DNA of 11,060 bases from Brevibacterium sp. p3-SID960 (GTDB lineage Bacteria > Actinomycetota > Actinomycetes > Actinomycetales > Brevibacteriaceae). The position numbers and the translations under genes were made by a program. The notes beneath the pieces were generated by a model. The model searched no databases. It saw only the letters and a list, made by a program, of their open reading frames with translations, and was not told where the DNA came from. Positions 1-6,340 of this stretch are shown here, piece after piece (the first letter of the stretch is position 1; every line of letters begins with the position of its first letter). The stretch is from NCBI RefSeq assembly GCF_025144725.1, contig NZ_JALXKS010000059.1, forward strand, positions 1 through 11,060, written 5' to 3'.

Positions 1-14
1 TGTGACGACGTTGC

Positions 15-590
15 TCAGTTGGCCTTGCGGCGCTCACGAAGCTGCGCAAGCTCATCGACGAGCGGCAGTTCGTCTTCCGGACGCTCGCTTGGCAGTTCAA
101 CCAGCGATCCTTCGACTTCGCGGAAAACGCTTCCCACCGCGATGGCGAAGACTCCCTGGCCACCCTGCACTAGGTCGATGACCTCGTCAGTCGACGTGCA
201 TTCGAAGACGCTCGATCCATCACTCATCAGAGTGATCGTGGCCAGGTCCTGCACACCGCGTTCGCGCAGATGCCCGACTGCCGTGCGGATCTGCTGGAGA
301 CCCACGCCGGTGTCGAGAAGGCGCTTGACGATCTTGAGGACGAGAATGTCGCGGAAGCTGTAGAGCCGCTGCGATCCCGAACCGGTAGCAGTCCGGATCG
401 ACGGGACGACGAGATCGGTGCGTGCCCAGTAGTCGAGCTGGCGGTAGGTGATGCCAACGACCTTGATGACTGTCGTTCCGCGGTAGCCCGCGTCTTCGTC
501 AAGGTTCGGCAGATCATCATCGAACAGCAGACCTTGAGCTGAAGGCGGCACGGCGGGCGCAGCAGCCTGTTCCTGACTTGAGCGGTTCAC
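15..590 (-). CDS. MerR-family transcriptional regulator, ResR/McdR (Rv1830)-like
   Basis: A 191-residue DNA-binding regulator. The winged helix-turn-helix lies at about residues 36-110 and contains the block GITYRQLDYWARTDLVVPS followed by GSGSQRLYSFRDILVLK, which from memory is nearly identical to M. tuberculosis Rv1830 (ResR; McdR in M. smegmatis). The N-terminal QGLLFDDDLP and the C-terminal stretch around residues 129-150 (ECTS, LVQGGQGVFAIAV) are also shared with that group. Known family role: control of growth, cell-division and envelope genes in mycobacteria; the effector is unknown, and the short C-terminal part is not a typical MerR drug-binding domain. The start is GTG at 588-590, chosen because a strong AAAAGGAGGA Shine-Dalgarno (597-606) lies 6 bases upstream. 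The stop is TGA at 15-17. It is transcribed leftwards, in the same direction as the acyltransferase gene but 230 bases away and probably from its own promoter. Family assignment is firm; function in this organism is inferred. Confidence 0.93.
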   Translation of the reverse strand: MNRSSQEQAAAPAVPPSAQGLLFDDDLPNLDEDAGYRGTTVIKVVGITYRQLDYWARTDLVVPSIRTATGSGSQRLYSFRDILVLKIVKRLLDTGVGLQQIRTAVGHLRERGVQDLATITLMSDGSSVFECTSTDEVIDLVQGGQGVFAIAVGSVFREVEGSLVELPSERPEDELPLVDELAQLRERRKAN

Positions 591-596
591 ACCGAC

Positions 597-606
597 TCCT
601 CCTTTT
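597..606 (-). promoter_or_regulatory. Strong Shine-Dalgarno of the MerR-like gene
   Basis: On the minus strand the sequence AAAAGGAGGA lies 6 bases before a GTG codon. It decides the start of the regulator, which would otherwise be ambiguous because the gene has no ATG start. Confidence 0.8.
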
Positions 607-608
607 AG

Positions 609-618
609 CCCCTAGGGG
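609..618. promoter_or_regulatory. Perfect 10-bp palindrome CCCCTAGGGG in the leader of the MerR-like gene
   Basis: CCCCTAGGGG is a perfect inverted repeat only 2 bases upstream of the Shine-Dalgarno of the regulator gene. Its place between the candidate -10 box (655-660) and the ribosome-binding site would suit an autoregulatory operator. That role is inference; the palindrome itself is directly visible. Confidence 0.4.
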
Positions 619-654
619 AAGCGAAGTCGCATTCCGGTTTGCGGCAGTGTCACA

Positions 655-660
655 ATTCTA
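655..660 (-). promoter_or_regulatory. Candidate -10 box (TAGAAT) for the MerR-like gene
   Basis: Read on the minus strand the hexamer is TAGAAT, five of six matches to TATAAT. It would start transcription near 648 and give a leader of roughly 60 bases that includes the CCCCTAGGGG palindrome. No convincing -35 hexamer is visible at 16-18 bases, which is common in actinobacteria but keeps confidence low. Confidence 0.35.
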
Positions 661-738
661 CCGCATGACCTTCGAGCGACTCGGGGTTAACGTACACATC
701 GAACCTACTGGCTGAGTTTCCCCTGGCCAAACACCTGC

Positions 739-769
739 CGATAACGATTTGCGCGTGTCGCCGTTATCG
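739..769. repeat. Inverted repeat CGATAACG / CGTTATCG between the acyltransferase and regulator genes
   Basis: Two perfect 8-base arms (739-746 and 762-769) flank a 15-base loop, 52 bases beyond the acyltransferase stop codon. There is no T tract on either strand, so it is a weak terminator candidate for the acyltransferase gene. A protein-binding site is the alternative. Confidence 0.35.
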
Positions 770-820
770 AAGAAATCGAACGACTTTCGACTCCAGCGTG
801 CCAGCTGAACCCCAGTCGAA

Positions 821-1543
821 TCAGGCCTTCGCATCACCGGACGGCTGATCGTCTGCTTTCTTCGCAGCCAGCAGCTTCGTCTTGGCTGACGAGGCATAGG
901 TGTCGATATACCGCTGACCAGACAGGCGGAGGATCTCGTACATGATGTCGTCGGTGATCGACCGCAGGAGGAATCGGTCACCGGCCATGCCCTCGTACTC
1001 GGAGAAATCAAGAGGCTCTCCGAACACCACGCCGATCCGGCGCAACCGCGGAAGCATCCGACCGACAGGCTGGACCTTGTCAGTTCCGATGAGTGCAACC
1101 GGCACAACCGGCACGCCGGCTTCGAGGACGAGCCGCGCCACGCCGGTGCGCCCGCGGTAAAGATTGCCGTCAGGGCTGCGGGTTCCTTCTGGATAGATGC
1201 CGAGGAGATTGCCTCCATTGAGGACCTTCAACCCGGAGTGCAGCGACGCTTCAGACGCCGAACCGCCGGATCGGTCCATGGGCAGCTGGTTCGTCAGCCG
1301 GAAGAACCACCTCGTTGCGGTGCCCTTGACTCCTCGGCCTGTGAAGTAGTCCTTCTTGGCCAGATACACAACGGGTCGGGGTGCGACGAGCGGCACGAAG
1401 ATCGAGTCCATGAAGGACAGATGGTTGCCGGCGATGATCGCCCCGCCGGTCTCGGGAATGTTCTCCAAGCCGCGCACCCACGGGCGGAAGAGCGCACGCA
1501 GGAATGGCCCGACGATGATGCGCTTGAGCAGCCAGTAGAACAC
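821..1543 (-). CDS. plsC: 1-acyl-sn-glycerol-3-phosphate acyltransferase (PlsC family)
   Basis: A 240-residue membrane-associated acyltransferase, expected to put the second acyl chain on lysophosphatidic acid to make phosphatidic acid, the precursor of membrane phospholipids. Motif I NHLSFMD has the catalytic His41 and Asp46. The region near FRLTNQLPMDR (81-91) fits motif II, EGTRS (119-123) is the phosphate-binding motif III, and VPVVPVAL (144-151) is motif IV. The N-terminal 20 residues are hydrophobic with basic residues and probably anchor it to the membrane. Length is normal for a single-domain PlsC. The start is GTG (1541-1543) with a modest GAGAGGGG ribosome-binding site 4 bases upstream. 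The C-terminal tail (about 220-240) is Ala/Lys/Asp-rich and probably disordered. It is divergent from the hydrolase gene across about 160 bases. An M. tuberculosis relative (Rv2182c) lies close to the same trpD-qcr block. Acyl substrate preference cannot be read from the sequence. Confidence 0.92.
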   Translation of the reverse strand: MFYWLLKRIIVGPFLRALFRPWVRGLENIPETGGAIIAGNHLSFMDSIFVPLVAPRPVVYLAKKDYFTGRGVKGTATRWFFRLTNQLPMDRSGGSASEASLHSGLKVLNGGNLLGIYPEGTRSPDGNLYRGRTGVARLVLEAGVPVVPVALIGTDKVQPVGRMLPRLRRIGVVFGEPLDFSEYEGMAGDRFLLRSITDDIMYEILRLSGQRYIDTYASSAKTKLLAAKKADDQPSGDAKA

Positions 1544-1683
1544 TCGACCCCTCTCGACGAGTCTGAGTCACGAACGAATCCGAGACTACTACAACGCCGA
1601 GGTGAGCAGGAAAACGCTCGCGGTCGCCCGCCCCCGCCCACGCGATCGTCGATCTGCGCTCAATCGCTGTCAGAGTCACTCCT

Positions 1684-1689
1684 TATATG
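1684..1689 (+). promoter_or_regulatory. Candidate -10 box (TATATG) just before the hydrolase start
   Basis: TATATG sits 15 bases before the ATG at 1704. A start of transcription about 7 bases downstream falls at about 1696, next to the in-frame GTG (1698) and ATG (1704). No Shine-Dalgarno is present in the interval, so a leaderless or almost leaderless message is likely. No good -35 box is visible. Confidence 0.35.
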
Positions 1690-1703
1690 GCAGTCTGGTG
1701 CCC

Positions 1704-2486
1704 ATGTACGACAATGCCTCTGGCGACGAGCACGACGTCCATGCAGCGATCAACATCAGTTCGCAGTCTTCGTCGACCGCTGTCCTCTTCCTCCACGGTT
1801 TCACCGGTTCGCCGGCGGTCTTCGCCGATGTGGCGCGCGAGGTTGCCAGTCGGGCCGATGTGTCAGTGAGCGTGCCGAAACTGGCAGGACATGGCACCAC
1901 CTGGCAGGACATGAGCCGCACCCGCTGGCAGGATTGGCTTGCCGACGCTGAAAGAGCGTTGATGGGTTGCGCCGACGAGCACGACACCGTCATCGTGGTC
2001 GGCCTGTCGATGGGCGGAGCGCTGGCCCTGACATTGGCAGCCGACCATCCGGACCTGGTTGACCGGCTCGTGCTCATCAATCCAGCGCTATACGTCGACT
2101 CCCCCTTGGCCCCGCTGACACCGATCCTTCGGCACGTCATCAAGTCCGTTCCCGGCATCGGCGGCGACATCGCGCTGCCCGGAGCAGCCGAGCACGCGTA
2201 TACACAGACGCCGGTGGCCGCAGTGGCGTCATTGCACCAAGAGCTCAAACACCTGCGCCGTCGCCTGTGGCAGGTGTCGGCACCGACAACGCTGTGCATC
2301 TCGACCACCGACCATGTCGTTCGCCCCCGCTCGGCTCGTCTGCTGCGCAACGCCCTGCTCACCTCGCCGCGTGTCGTCATTCTGCGCCGCAGCTACCACG
2401 TGGCCGCAGTCGACTACGACGCAGATGTCATCGTGGGCGAGATCGTCAGCACCGTGAACACCGACAGCAGCGTCCGGACGAGCTGA
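1704..2486 (+). CDS. Alpha/beta hydrolase, Est30-like carboxylesterase / monoacylglycerol lipase family
   Basis: A 260-residue serine hydrolase. From the ATG at 1704, the oxyanion-hole motif HGFTG is at 31-35, the nucleophile elbow GLSMG has Ser102, and the likely acid is Asp203 (in STTDHVV) with His232 (in SYHVAAVDYD) completing the triad. The pattern HGFTGSP...GHGTT...GLSMGG is typical of the Est30 carboxylesterase family, which hydrolyses short to medium acyl esters; the natural substrate is unknown. No signal peptide is seen, so it is probably cytoplasmic. The open frame extends upstream to an ATG at 1602, but that extension is Arg/Pro-rich low-quality sequence overlapping the promoter region. 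The family begins near the HGFTG strand, so 1704 (or GTG 1698) is preferred. It ends one base before the next gene, suggesting translational coupling. The divergent neighbour is a phospholipid acyltransferase, so a lipid role is possible but only inferred. Confidence 0.88.
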   Translation: MYDNASGDEHDVHAAINISSQSSSTAVLFLHGFTGSPAVFADVAREVASRADVSVSVPKLAGHGTTWQDMSRTRWQDWLADAERALMGCADEHDTVIVVGLSMGGALALTLAADHPDLVDRLVLINPALYVDSPLAPLTPILRHVIKSVPGIGGDIALPGAAEHAYTQTPVAAVASLHQELKHLRRRLWQVSAPTTLCISTTDHVVRPRSARLLRNALLTSPRVVILRRSYHVAAVDYDADVIVGEIVSTVNTDSSVRTS

Positions 2487-2487
2487 G

Positions 2488-2925
2488 ATGTCTCCATCCT
2501 CACGCGACGACCACTCCTCATCAGACGATGACAAGTTCGAGCCCACGTGGGACGCCTTGGATGACAGCGAGCGTGTTGACGATACACGGTGGGAGGATCT
2601 CGTATCCGACATCAACCGCGACCAGGGGTTCGTGCCGGAGATGTCCTCGGACGAGATCCGCGACGCGCTAGCCGAGGACGAGGAGTGGCAGCCACCGGAT
2701 CCCGGACCGGTCGGCTGGCGAACCGCCTCCCCGCTCTTCATGCTCGGCATCGTCGGGCTCATCGGCGGCATCAGCGCGCTGGTCCTCAGCGCCTTCCTGT
2801 TTCGCGGGCTGCCCGGTTACGCGCTCGTCGGGATCATCGTGGTGATACTGCTCAGCACCTTCGTGCTGATTCGGCATCTCCCCCAGTACCGCTCACCCGA
2901 TGACGGTGACGGCGCGCAGGTCTGA
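2488..2925 (+). CDS. Small acidic-tailed two-helix membrane protein of unknown function
   Basis: A 145-residue protein with a very acidic, Ser-rich N-terminal half (residues 1-70, many Asp and Glu) ending in EDEEWQPPDPGP, followed by two hydrophobic segments at about 82-104 and 109-129 separated by RGLPG, and a short charged tail. Small actinobacterial membrane proteins with an acidic region, a Pro-rich hinge and two helices are common, but I cannot name a family or function. Both termini are expected on the same side, probably cytoplasmic because HLPQYR flanks helix 2. The ATG follows the hydrolase TGA after one base and lacks a clear Shine-Dalgarno, so translation probably depends on ribosomes finishing the hydrolase. 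It converges with the minus-strand gene ending at 2957. Confidence 0.8.
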   Translation: MSPSSRDDHSSSDDDKFEPTWDALDDSERVDDTRWEDLVSDINRDQGFVPEMSSDEIRDALAEDEEWQPPDPGPVGWRTASPLFMLGIVGLIGGISALVLSAFLFRGLPGYALVGIIVVILLSTFVLIRHLPQYRSPDDGDGAQV

Positions 2926-2938
2926 GTATTCCCCTCAG
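2922..2938. terminator. Weak hairpin between convergent genes
   Basis: CTGAG (2922-2926) and CTCAG (2934-2938) can pair across a 7-base loop, and the outer bases AGG and CTT add further partly wobble pairing. It overlaps the stop codon of the membrane protein gene in a 31-base convergent gap. There is no T tract; a bidirectional terminator role is tentative. Confidence 0.25.
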
Positions 2939-2956
2939 CCTTCCGGATGCAGCCGA

Positions 2957-3283
2957 TCAGGCGCCTCTGGCGTTCCGCAGCATTGAACCGCGCAGGCCGG
3001 CAGGACGCATCTCAGTCGTGGCGTCTTCAGGTCCGAGGCTGACGAGCTGCGGTACGAGGCCTGCGTCTCCGAGGATTGCCAGCGCCTCGACCTCACACTC
3101 CTCCAGCACGTCCGGGCTGGAGAGAATCCAGTCCGGACGCTGAGCAGGCAGGCGATCCATCGGGTTGGGCCGCTGGCCGACGTCGCTGCGGTCGATTGCT
3201 GCTGCCAGGCAGTTAGGGGCGGGACAGTCGATTCGTCCGGTGGCATCGATGAGGTGGTCAGGGTGGGTGCATTCGACAATCAT
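2957..3283 (-). CDS. Small Cys/His-rich protein, putative metal binder, function unknown
   Basis: A 108-residue protein not recognised. Its N-terminus carries Cys5, His7, His10, Cys20 and Cys25 (pattern C-x-H-x2-H-x9-C-x4-C), which looks like a small zinc site. The middle is acidic (SPDVLEECEVEALAIL, 56-71, with a further Cys63) and the tail contains RGSMLRNARGA. There is no signal peptide or membrane segment, so it should be cytoplasmic. The case for a real gene is the ATG at 3281-3283 with GAGGAG 6 bases upstream, a non-random protein composition, and the absence of any competing gene on the other strand. A second minus-strand frame of similar length (2935-3279) is Ser/Thr/Arg-rich and lacks such a site. 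It is divergent from the exonuclease gene (136-base gap) and convergent with the membrane protein gene. Confidence 0.68.
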   Translation of the reverse strand: MIVECTHPDHLIDATGRIDCPAPNCLAAAIDRSDVGQRPNPMDRLPAQRPDWILSSPDVLEECEVEALAILGDAGLVPQLVSLGPEDATTEMRPAGLRGSMLRNARGA

Positions 3284-3289
3284 GGTCAG

Positions 3290-3296
3290 CTCCTCA
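3290..3296 (-). promoter_or_regulatory. Shine-Dalgarno of the Cys/His-rich small protein
   Basis: Read on the minus strand, GAGGAG is followed by CTGACC and then ATG. This spacing is ideal and is the main evidence for choosing this reading frame and start. Confidence 0.6.
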
Positions 3297-3407
3297 GGTC
3301 AGTGCTGTGTCGATGAACGTGCACCATTGACGCTACGGGCACCCACTGACATCGCCTGGCGATCCGATCACTGCATCGCAGTCCGAGGCGTTGTCTGCGG
3401 CGCGTGA

Positions 3408-3413
3408 CATCAT
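3408..3413 (+). promoter_or_regulatory. Candidate -10 box (CATCAT) placing the transcript start on the exonuclease ATG
   Basis: CATCAT has four of six matches to TATAAT and ends 7 bases before the ATG at 3420. No Shine-Dalgarno exists upstream of that ATG. The arrangement suggests a leaderless message; no -35 element is evident. Confidence 0.3.
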
Positions 3414-3419
3414 GTTCCT

Positions 3420-5186
3420 ATGCCAGCCAGCCACCAGCCCCCGCTGTTCGATCAGGCCTCGCAGCCCCGCAGTGGGCAGCTTTCCTTCGCCGATGTGGGC
3501 ACGCCTCTGCACGACGTCACTTTCGTGACTGTGGACCTGGAGACAACCGGTGCCCACGCGCAGCGCGAGGAGATCACCGAGATCGGTGCGGTCAAAACTC
3601 TAGGCGGTGAGGTGGTTGGTGAGTTCTCCACCCTTGTGCGCCCCGAACAGGCGGTCATCTCTGCGTTCGTCGAGCGCCTCACCGGCATCACCAATGGAAT
3701 GGTGGCAGGAGCACCAACGATTCATGCTGTGCTGCCGAGCTTTCTGGAGTTCAGCCGCGGAGCTGTCTTGGTCGCCCACAACGCAGGATTCGACATCGGG
3801 TTTCTCAAGGCTGCGTGCGCACGCCTGGATTATCAGTGGCCGAACCCGCACGTGCTCGACACAGTTCGCCTTGCACGCCATGTCGTACCCCGGCCCGAGG
3901 TCCGCAATCACAAGCTGGCAACGTTGGCGCAGCACTTCGCCACCCAGACACCACCGACTCACCGCGCTCTCGACGATGCCAGGGCCACGAATGAGATCCT
4001 GCACCACCTGTTCGAGCGCTTCGGCTCATACGGGATCACCACCCTTGAAGAGCTGGGGACCGTGCGCACCTCCGGCTGGCAGAAGCGCCAGCGGAAATCG
4101 CATCTGGCGCGCGATGTGCCCGCACTGCCAGGCGTCTACATGTTCCTCGATGGTTCGCGCCGCACGCTGTACATCGGCACCAGCCGGAACATGGCCGCAC
4201 GTGTGCGTCAGTACTTCAACGCCGGAGAAACACGCGGACGGATGACCGAGATGATCACCGCGACACAGGAAGTCTCGACACTGGTGTGCGAGACCGTACT
4301 TGAGGCCAATGTCCGGGAGGTACGGCTCATCGCCGAGCTGCAGCCGCCGTACAACCGGCGTTCGAAGAACGCCGATAAGCGCGCGTGGCTGCGGCTGACA
4401 GACGAGCCGTACCCTCGCTTGTCGGTGACGCGGACTCCGCCTGCGGCCGATAGACCGGAGCGGCACCCCCGCCTCGGGCCGTTCAGATCACAGGCAACCG
4501 CACAGCGGATCAAGGACACCTTAGAACGCGTCGTCACCGTCAAGCGGTGCACGCGGTCGGCTGCCGCAGCCCGCCGAACCCCCTGCGCAGCCGCTGAAAT
4601 GGGACGGTGCGCCGGCCCGTGCATCGGCCAGAGCCAGGAAGAGTACCTCACCCAGCTGACCGATCTCGTCTCCTTTCTCAGCGGCGATTCCTCCGGACTG
4701 CTCGAACAGATCCGCGAGGCGATGATCGCCGCCAGCGCGACGCAGCGATACGAGCGCGCCGCTGAGATCCGCGACCTCGCAGCTGACCTGCTGCGCACAA
4801 CCGTTTCCGATGAGCAGCGGCGCGGGCTCTACGCCGTGCCTGAGATCATCGCCGCCCAGCCGCGCGAGTACGGCAACCCAGCAGCCGGTGACGACGTAGC
4901 CCTGATCCGATACGGAAAACTGGCAGGCAGTGCGCACGTCGCGCATCCGAGCCGGATTCCAGAAGTCGTGTCAGCCCTGCAGCTGACGGGCGAGCATGTC
5001 GATGAGCCGGTTCCGGGCACAGGCAGCACCTATGAAGAGGAGACCGATATCGTGCTCCGCTGGCTGCAGCAGTCGGGCACCCAGTTGCTGTCGGTCACCG
5101 GAACCTGGTGTGCACCCCGATGCGGACATGCATTCGGGCTGCACACCAGCGGCTTCGTCCCGACGAGCAGCTCAGCCCCGCAGTGA
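3420..5186 (+). CDS. DEDDh 3'-5' exonuclease fused to a UvrC-like GIY-YIG endonuclease half (Rv2191-like)
   Basis: A 588-residue two-part DNA repair nuclease. Residues about 33-200 form a DnaQ-type exonuclease: VDLETTG gives Asp39 and Glu41, HNAGFD gives Asp125, and HRALDD gives His181 and Asp186. Residues about 233-312 form a GIY-YIG domain: PGVYMF, LYIG (250-253), Arg261 and, aligned to UvrC, catalytic Glu300 before PPYN. Four cysteines (377, 389, 397, 401; the last two in GRCAGPC) match the UvrC set known to hold a 4Fe-4S cluster. A UVR-like helix pair follows at about 427-458. The RNase H-like nuclease and helix-hairpin-helix domains of full UvrC are not recognisable in the last 130 residues, so the protein resembles exonuclease plus Cho-like single-incision nuclease. 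Cys564 and Cys568 lie near the end. The ATG at 3420 fits the family N-terminus (FADVGTPL); no Shine-Dalgarno. Convergent with trpD, as in mycobacteria. Biological substrate is inferred. Confidence 0.92.
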   Translation: MPASHQPPLFDQASQPRSGQLSFADVGTPLHDVTFVTVDLETTGAHAQREEITEIGAVKTLGGEVVGEFSTLVRPEQAVISAFVERLTGITNGMVAGAPTIHAVLPSFLEFSRGAVLVAHNAGFDIGFLKAACARLDYQWPNPHVLDTVRLARHVVPRPEVRNHKLATLAQHFATQTPPTHRALDDARATNEILHHLFERFGSYGITTLEELGTVRTSGWQKRQRKSHLARDVPALPGVYMFLDGSRRTLYIGTSRNMAARVRQYFNAGETRGRMTEMITATQEVSTLVCETVLEANVREVRLIAELQPPYNRRSKNADKRAWLRLTDEPYPRLSVTRTPPAADRPERHPRLGPFRSQATAQRIKDTLERVVTVKRCTRSAAAARRTPCAAAEMGRCAGPCIGQSQEEYLTQLTDLVSFLSGDSSGLLEQIREAMIAASATQRYERAAEIRDLAADLLRTTVSDEQRRGLYAVPEIIAAQPREYGNPAAGDDVALIRYGKLAGSAHVAHPSRIPEVVSALQLTGEHVDEPVPGTGSTYEEETDIVLRWLQQSGTQLLSVTGTWCAPRCGHAFGLHTSGFVPTSSSAPQ

Positions 5187-5196
5187 GGGGCTGAGC
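5170..5196. terminator. Bidirectional hairpin terminator between exonuclease and trpD, spanning the stop codon
   Basis: GCTCAGCCCC (5170-5179) and GGGGCTGAGC (5187-5196) form a perfect 10-bp stem with the 7-base loop gcagtga, which contains the exonuclease TGA stop codon. The trpD stop codon begins 4 bases further on. With only 13 bases between two convergent genes, it is well placed to end both transcripts. A long T tract is lacking, as is usual in high-GC genomes. Confidence 0.75.
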
Positions 5197-5199
5197 AGA

Positions 5200-6309
5200 T
5201 CACCCCTCTACAGGCACCTCGTCGCGGCCTGAGAGACGACGGGAAGCGGCGATGAGCTCCTGCAGCTTGTCGTACGCTGCGCCGGAGTCGAGATGCTCGC
5301 GGGCGATCTCGATCTTCGCCGCGAGGCGCTCAGCGAAAGGCCCCTCGGCAGACGGGTCCGCAGCGACGAGTGCGGCGGCGGAGTTGAGCAGGACGATGTC
5401 GCGCACTGGCGAGTGCTCACCGGCCAGCACGCTTTGGATGGCCTGGGCGTTGAATGCCGGGTCGCCACCGCGCAGGTCGTCCTTGGTCACCCGCGCGAAG
5501 TCGAGGCTGCAAGCGTCGAACTTGCTGTGCGTGATCTCCCCGTCGCGGACCTCCCAGACGTCGTTGACTGCGGTGTTGCTCAGCTCATCAAGCCCATCCT
5601 GTGAGCGGAACACGACTGCCGAGTCGCCCCGGCGGGCCAGAACACCGGCAACCAGCGGCGCCATCTCCCTGCTCGCAACACCGATCGCCGTGGCACGGGT
5701 GCGCGCAGGATTGGTCAATGGCCCCAGAATGTTGAACGCCGAAGGCACCTTGATCGCCCGGCGCACCGGGGCGATGAAGCGCATGGCCGGGTGGTAGACG
5801 TTGGCGAAGCAGAAGGCCATCCCCACCTCGTCGGCAAGCTGCCGCGACTGCTCGGGAGTCAGATCGAGCACAAGTCCAAGCGTTTCGAGCACGTCAGCCG
5901 AGCCCGAGGCCGAGGAGGTCGCTCGATTGCCGTGCTTGACGACACGCTGGCCGGTTGCGGCGATGACGAACGAGGAAGTCGATGAGATGTTGACGGTCTT
6001 GGCCCGGTCTCCGCCAGTGCCGACGATGTCGACAGCATCGCTGAGGCCTTCCAGCGGCACGGCATGTCCCATCATCGCCTCGACCAAGCCGGTGATCTCC
6101 TCAACCGTCTCCCCTTTGGCGTGATGGGCGACGAGGAATGCCGCCATCGTCACATCCGGGACGCTGCCGGACATGATCTCGTCCATCGCCCACCCGGCGG
6201 TCGCCGCGTCGAGGTTCTCCTTGTTCATCAGCGCCACGAGCAAATCCGGCCACTCCCGCACACCGGAGACGGTGGCAGGAGCATCGGCTGCAGAAGGAAC
6301 GGCAGACAT
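5200..6309 (-). CDS. trpD: Anthranilate phosphoribosyltransferase
   Basis: A 369-residue cytoplasmic enzyme for the second committed step of tryptophan synthesis: anthranilate plus phosphoribosyl pyrophosphate gives phosphoribosylanthranilate and pyrophosphate, with magnesium. Key motifs are GTGGD (97-101) and NIS (107-109) for PRPP, KHGNR (125-129), GSAD (136-139), Arg183 in the RRAIK stretch that faces anthranilate, NILGPLTNP (193-201) and the magnesium motif DGLDE (238-242). An N-terminal helical region (18-75) fits the dimer domain. Length is normal and nothing is missing. The ATG (6307-6309) has a GAAAGG ribosome-binding site 5 bases upstream. No other trp gene is adjacent; trpD stands alone next to the respiratory genes as in M. 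tuberculosis (Rv2192c), so its regulation is likely separate from any trp operon. No run of tryptophan codons suggesting classical attenuation is seen in the leader. Confidence 0.97.
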   Translation of the reverse strand: MSAVPSAADAPATVSGVREWPDLLVALMNKENLDAATAGWAMDEIMSGSVPDVTMAAFLVAHHAKGETVEEITGLVEAMMGHAVPLEGLSDAVDIVGTGGDRAKTVNISSTSSFVIAATGQRVVKHGNRATSSASGSADVLETLGLVLDLTPEQSRQLADEVGMAFCFANVYHPAMRFIAPVRRAIKVPSAFNILGPLTNPARTRATAIGVASREMAPLVAGVLARRGDSAVVFRSQDGLDELSNTAVNDVWEVRDGEITHSKFDACSLDFARVTKDDLRGGDPAFNAQAIQSVLAGEHSPVRDIVLLNSAAALVAADPSAEGPFAERLAAKIEIAREHLDSGAAYDKLQELIAASRRLSGRDEVPVEG

Positions 6310-6340
6310 AGGGGCCTTTCGAGTTGGAGCGGATCATGCG

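Noticed and set aside
1602..1703. N-terminal extension of the hydrolase
   Set aside because: The 34 extra residues are Arg-rich and unlike the family, they overlap the likely promoter, and there is no Shine-Dalgarno before 1602.
1238..1951. 237-codon plus-strand frame across the acyltransferase and hydrolase
   Set aside because: It overlaps two well-supported genes and their shared promoter region, and has no recognisable domain.
2935..3279. Alternative 114-codon minus-strand frame overlapping the Cys/His-rich gene
   Set aside because: Its Ser/Thr/Arg-rich composition and lack of a properly spaced ribosome-binding site make it the shadow of the better-supported frame at 2957-3283.
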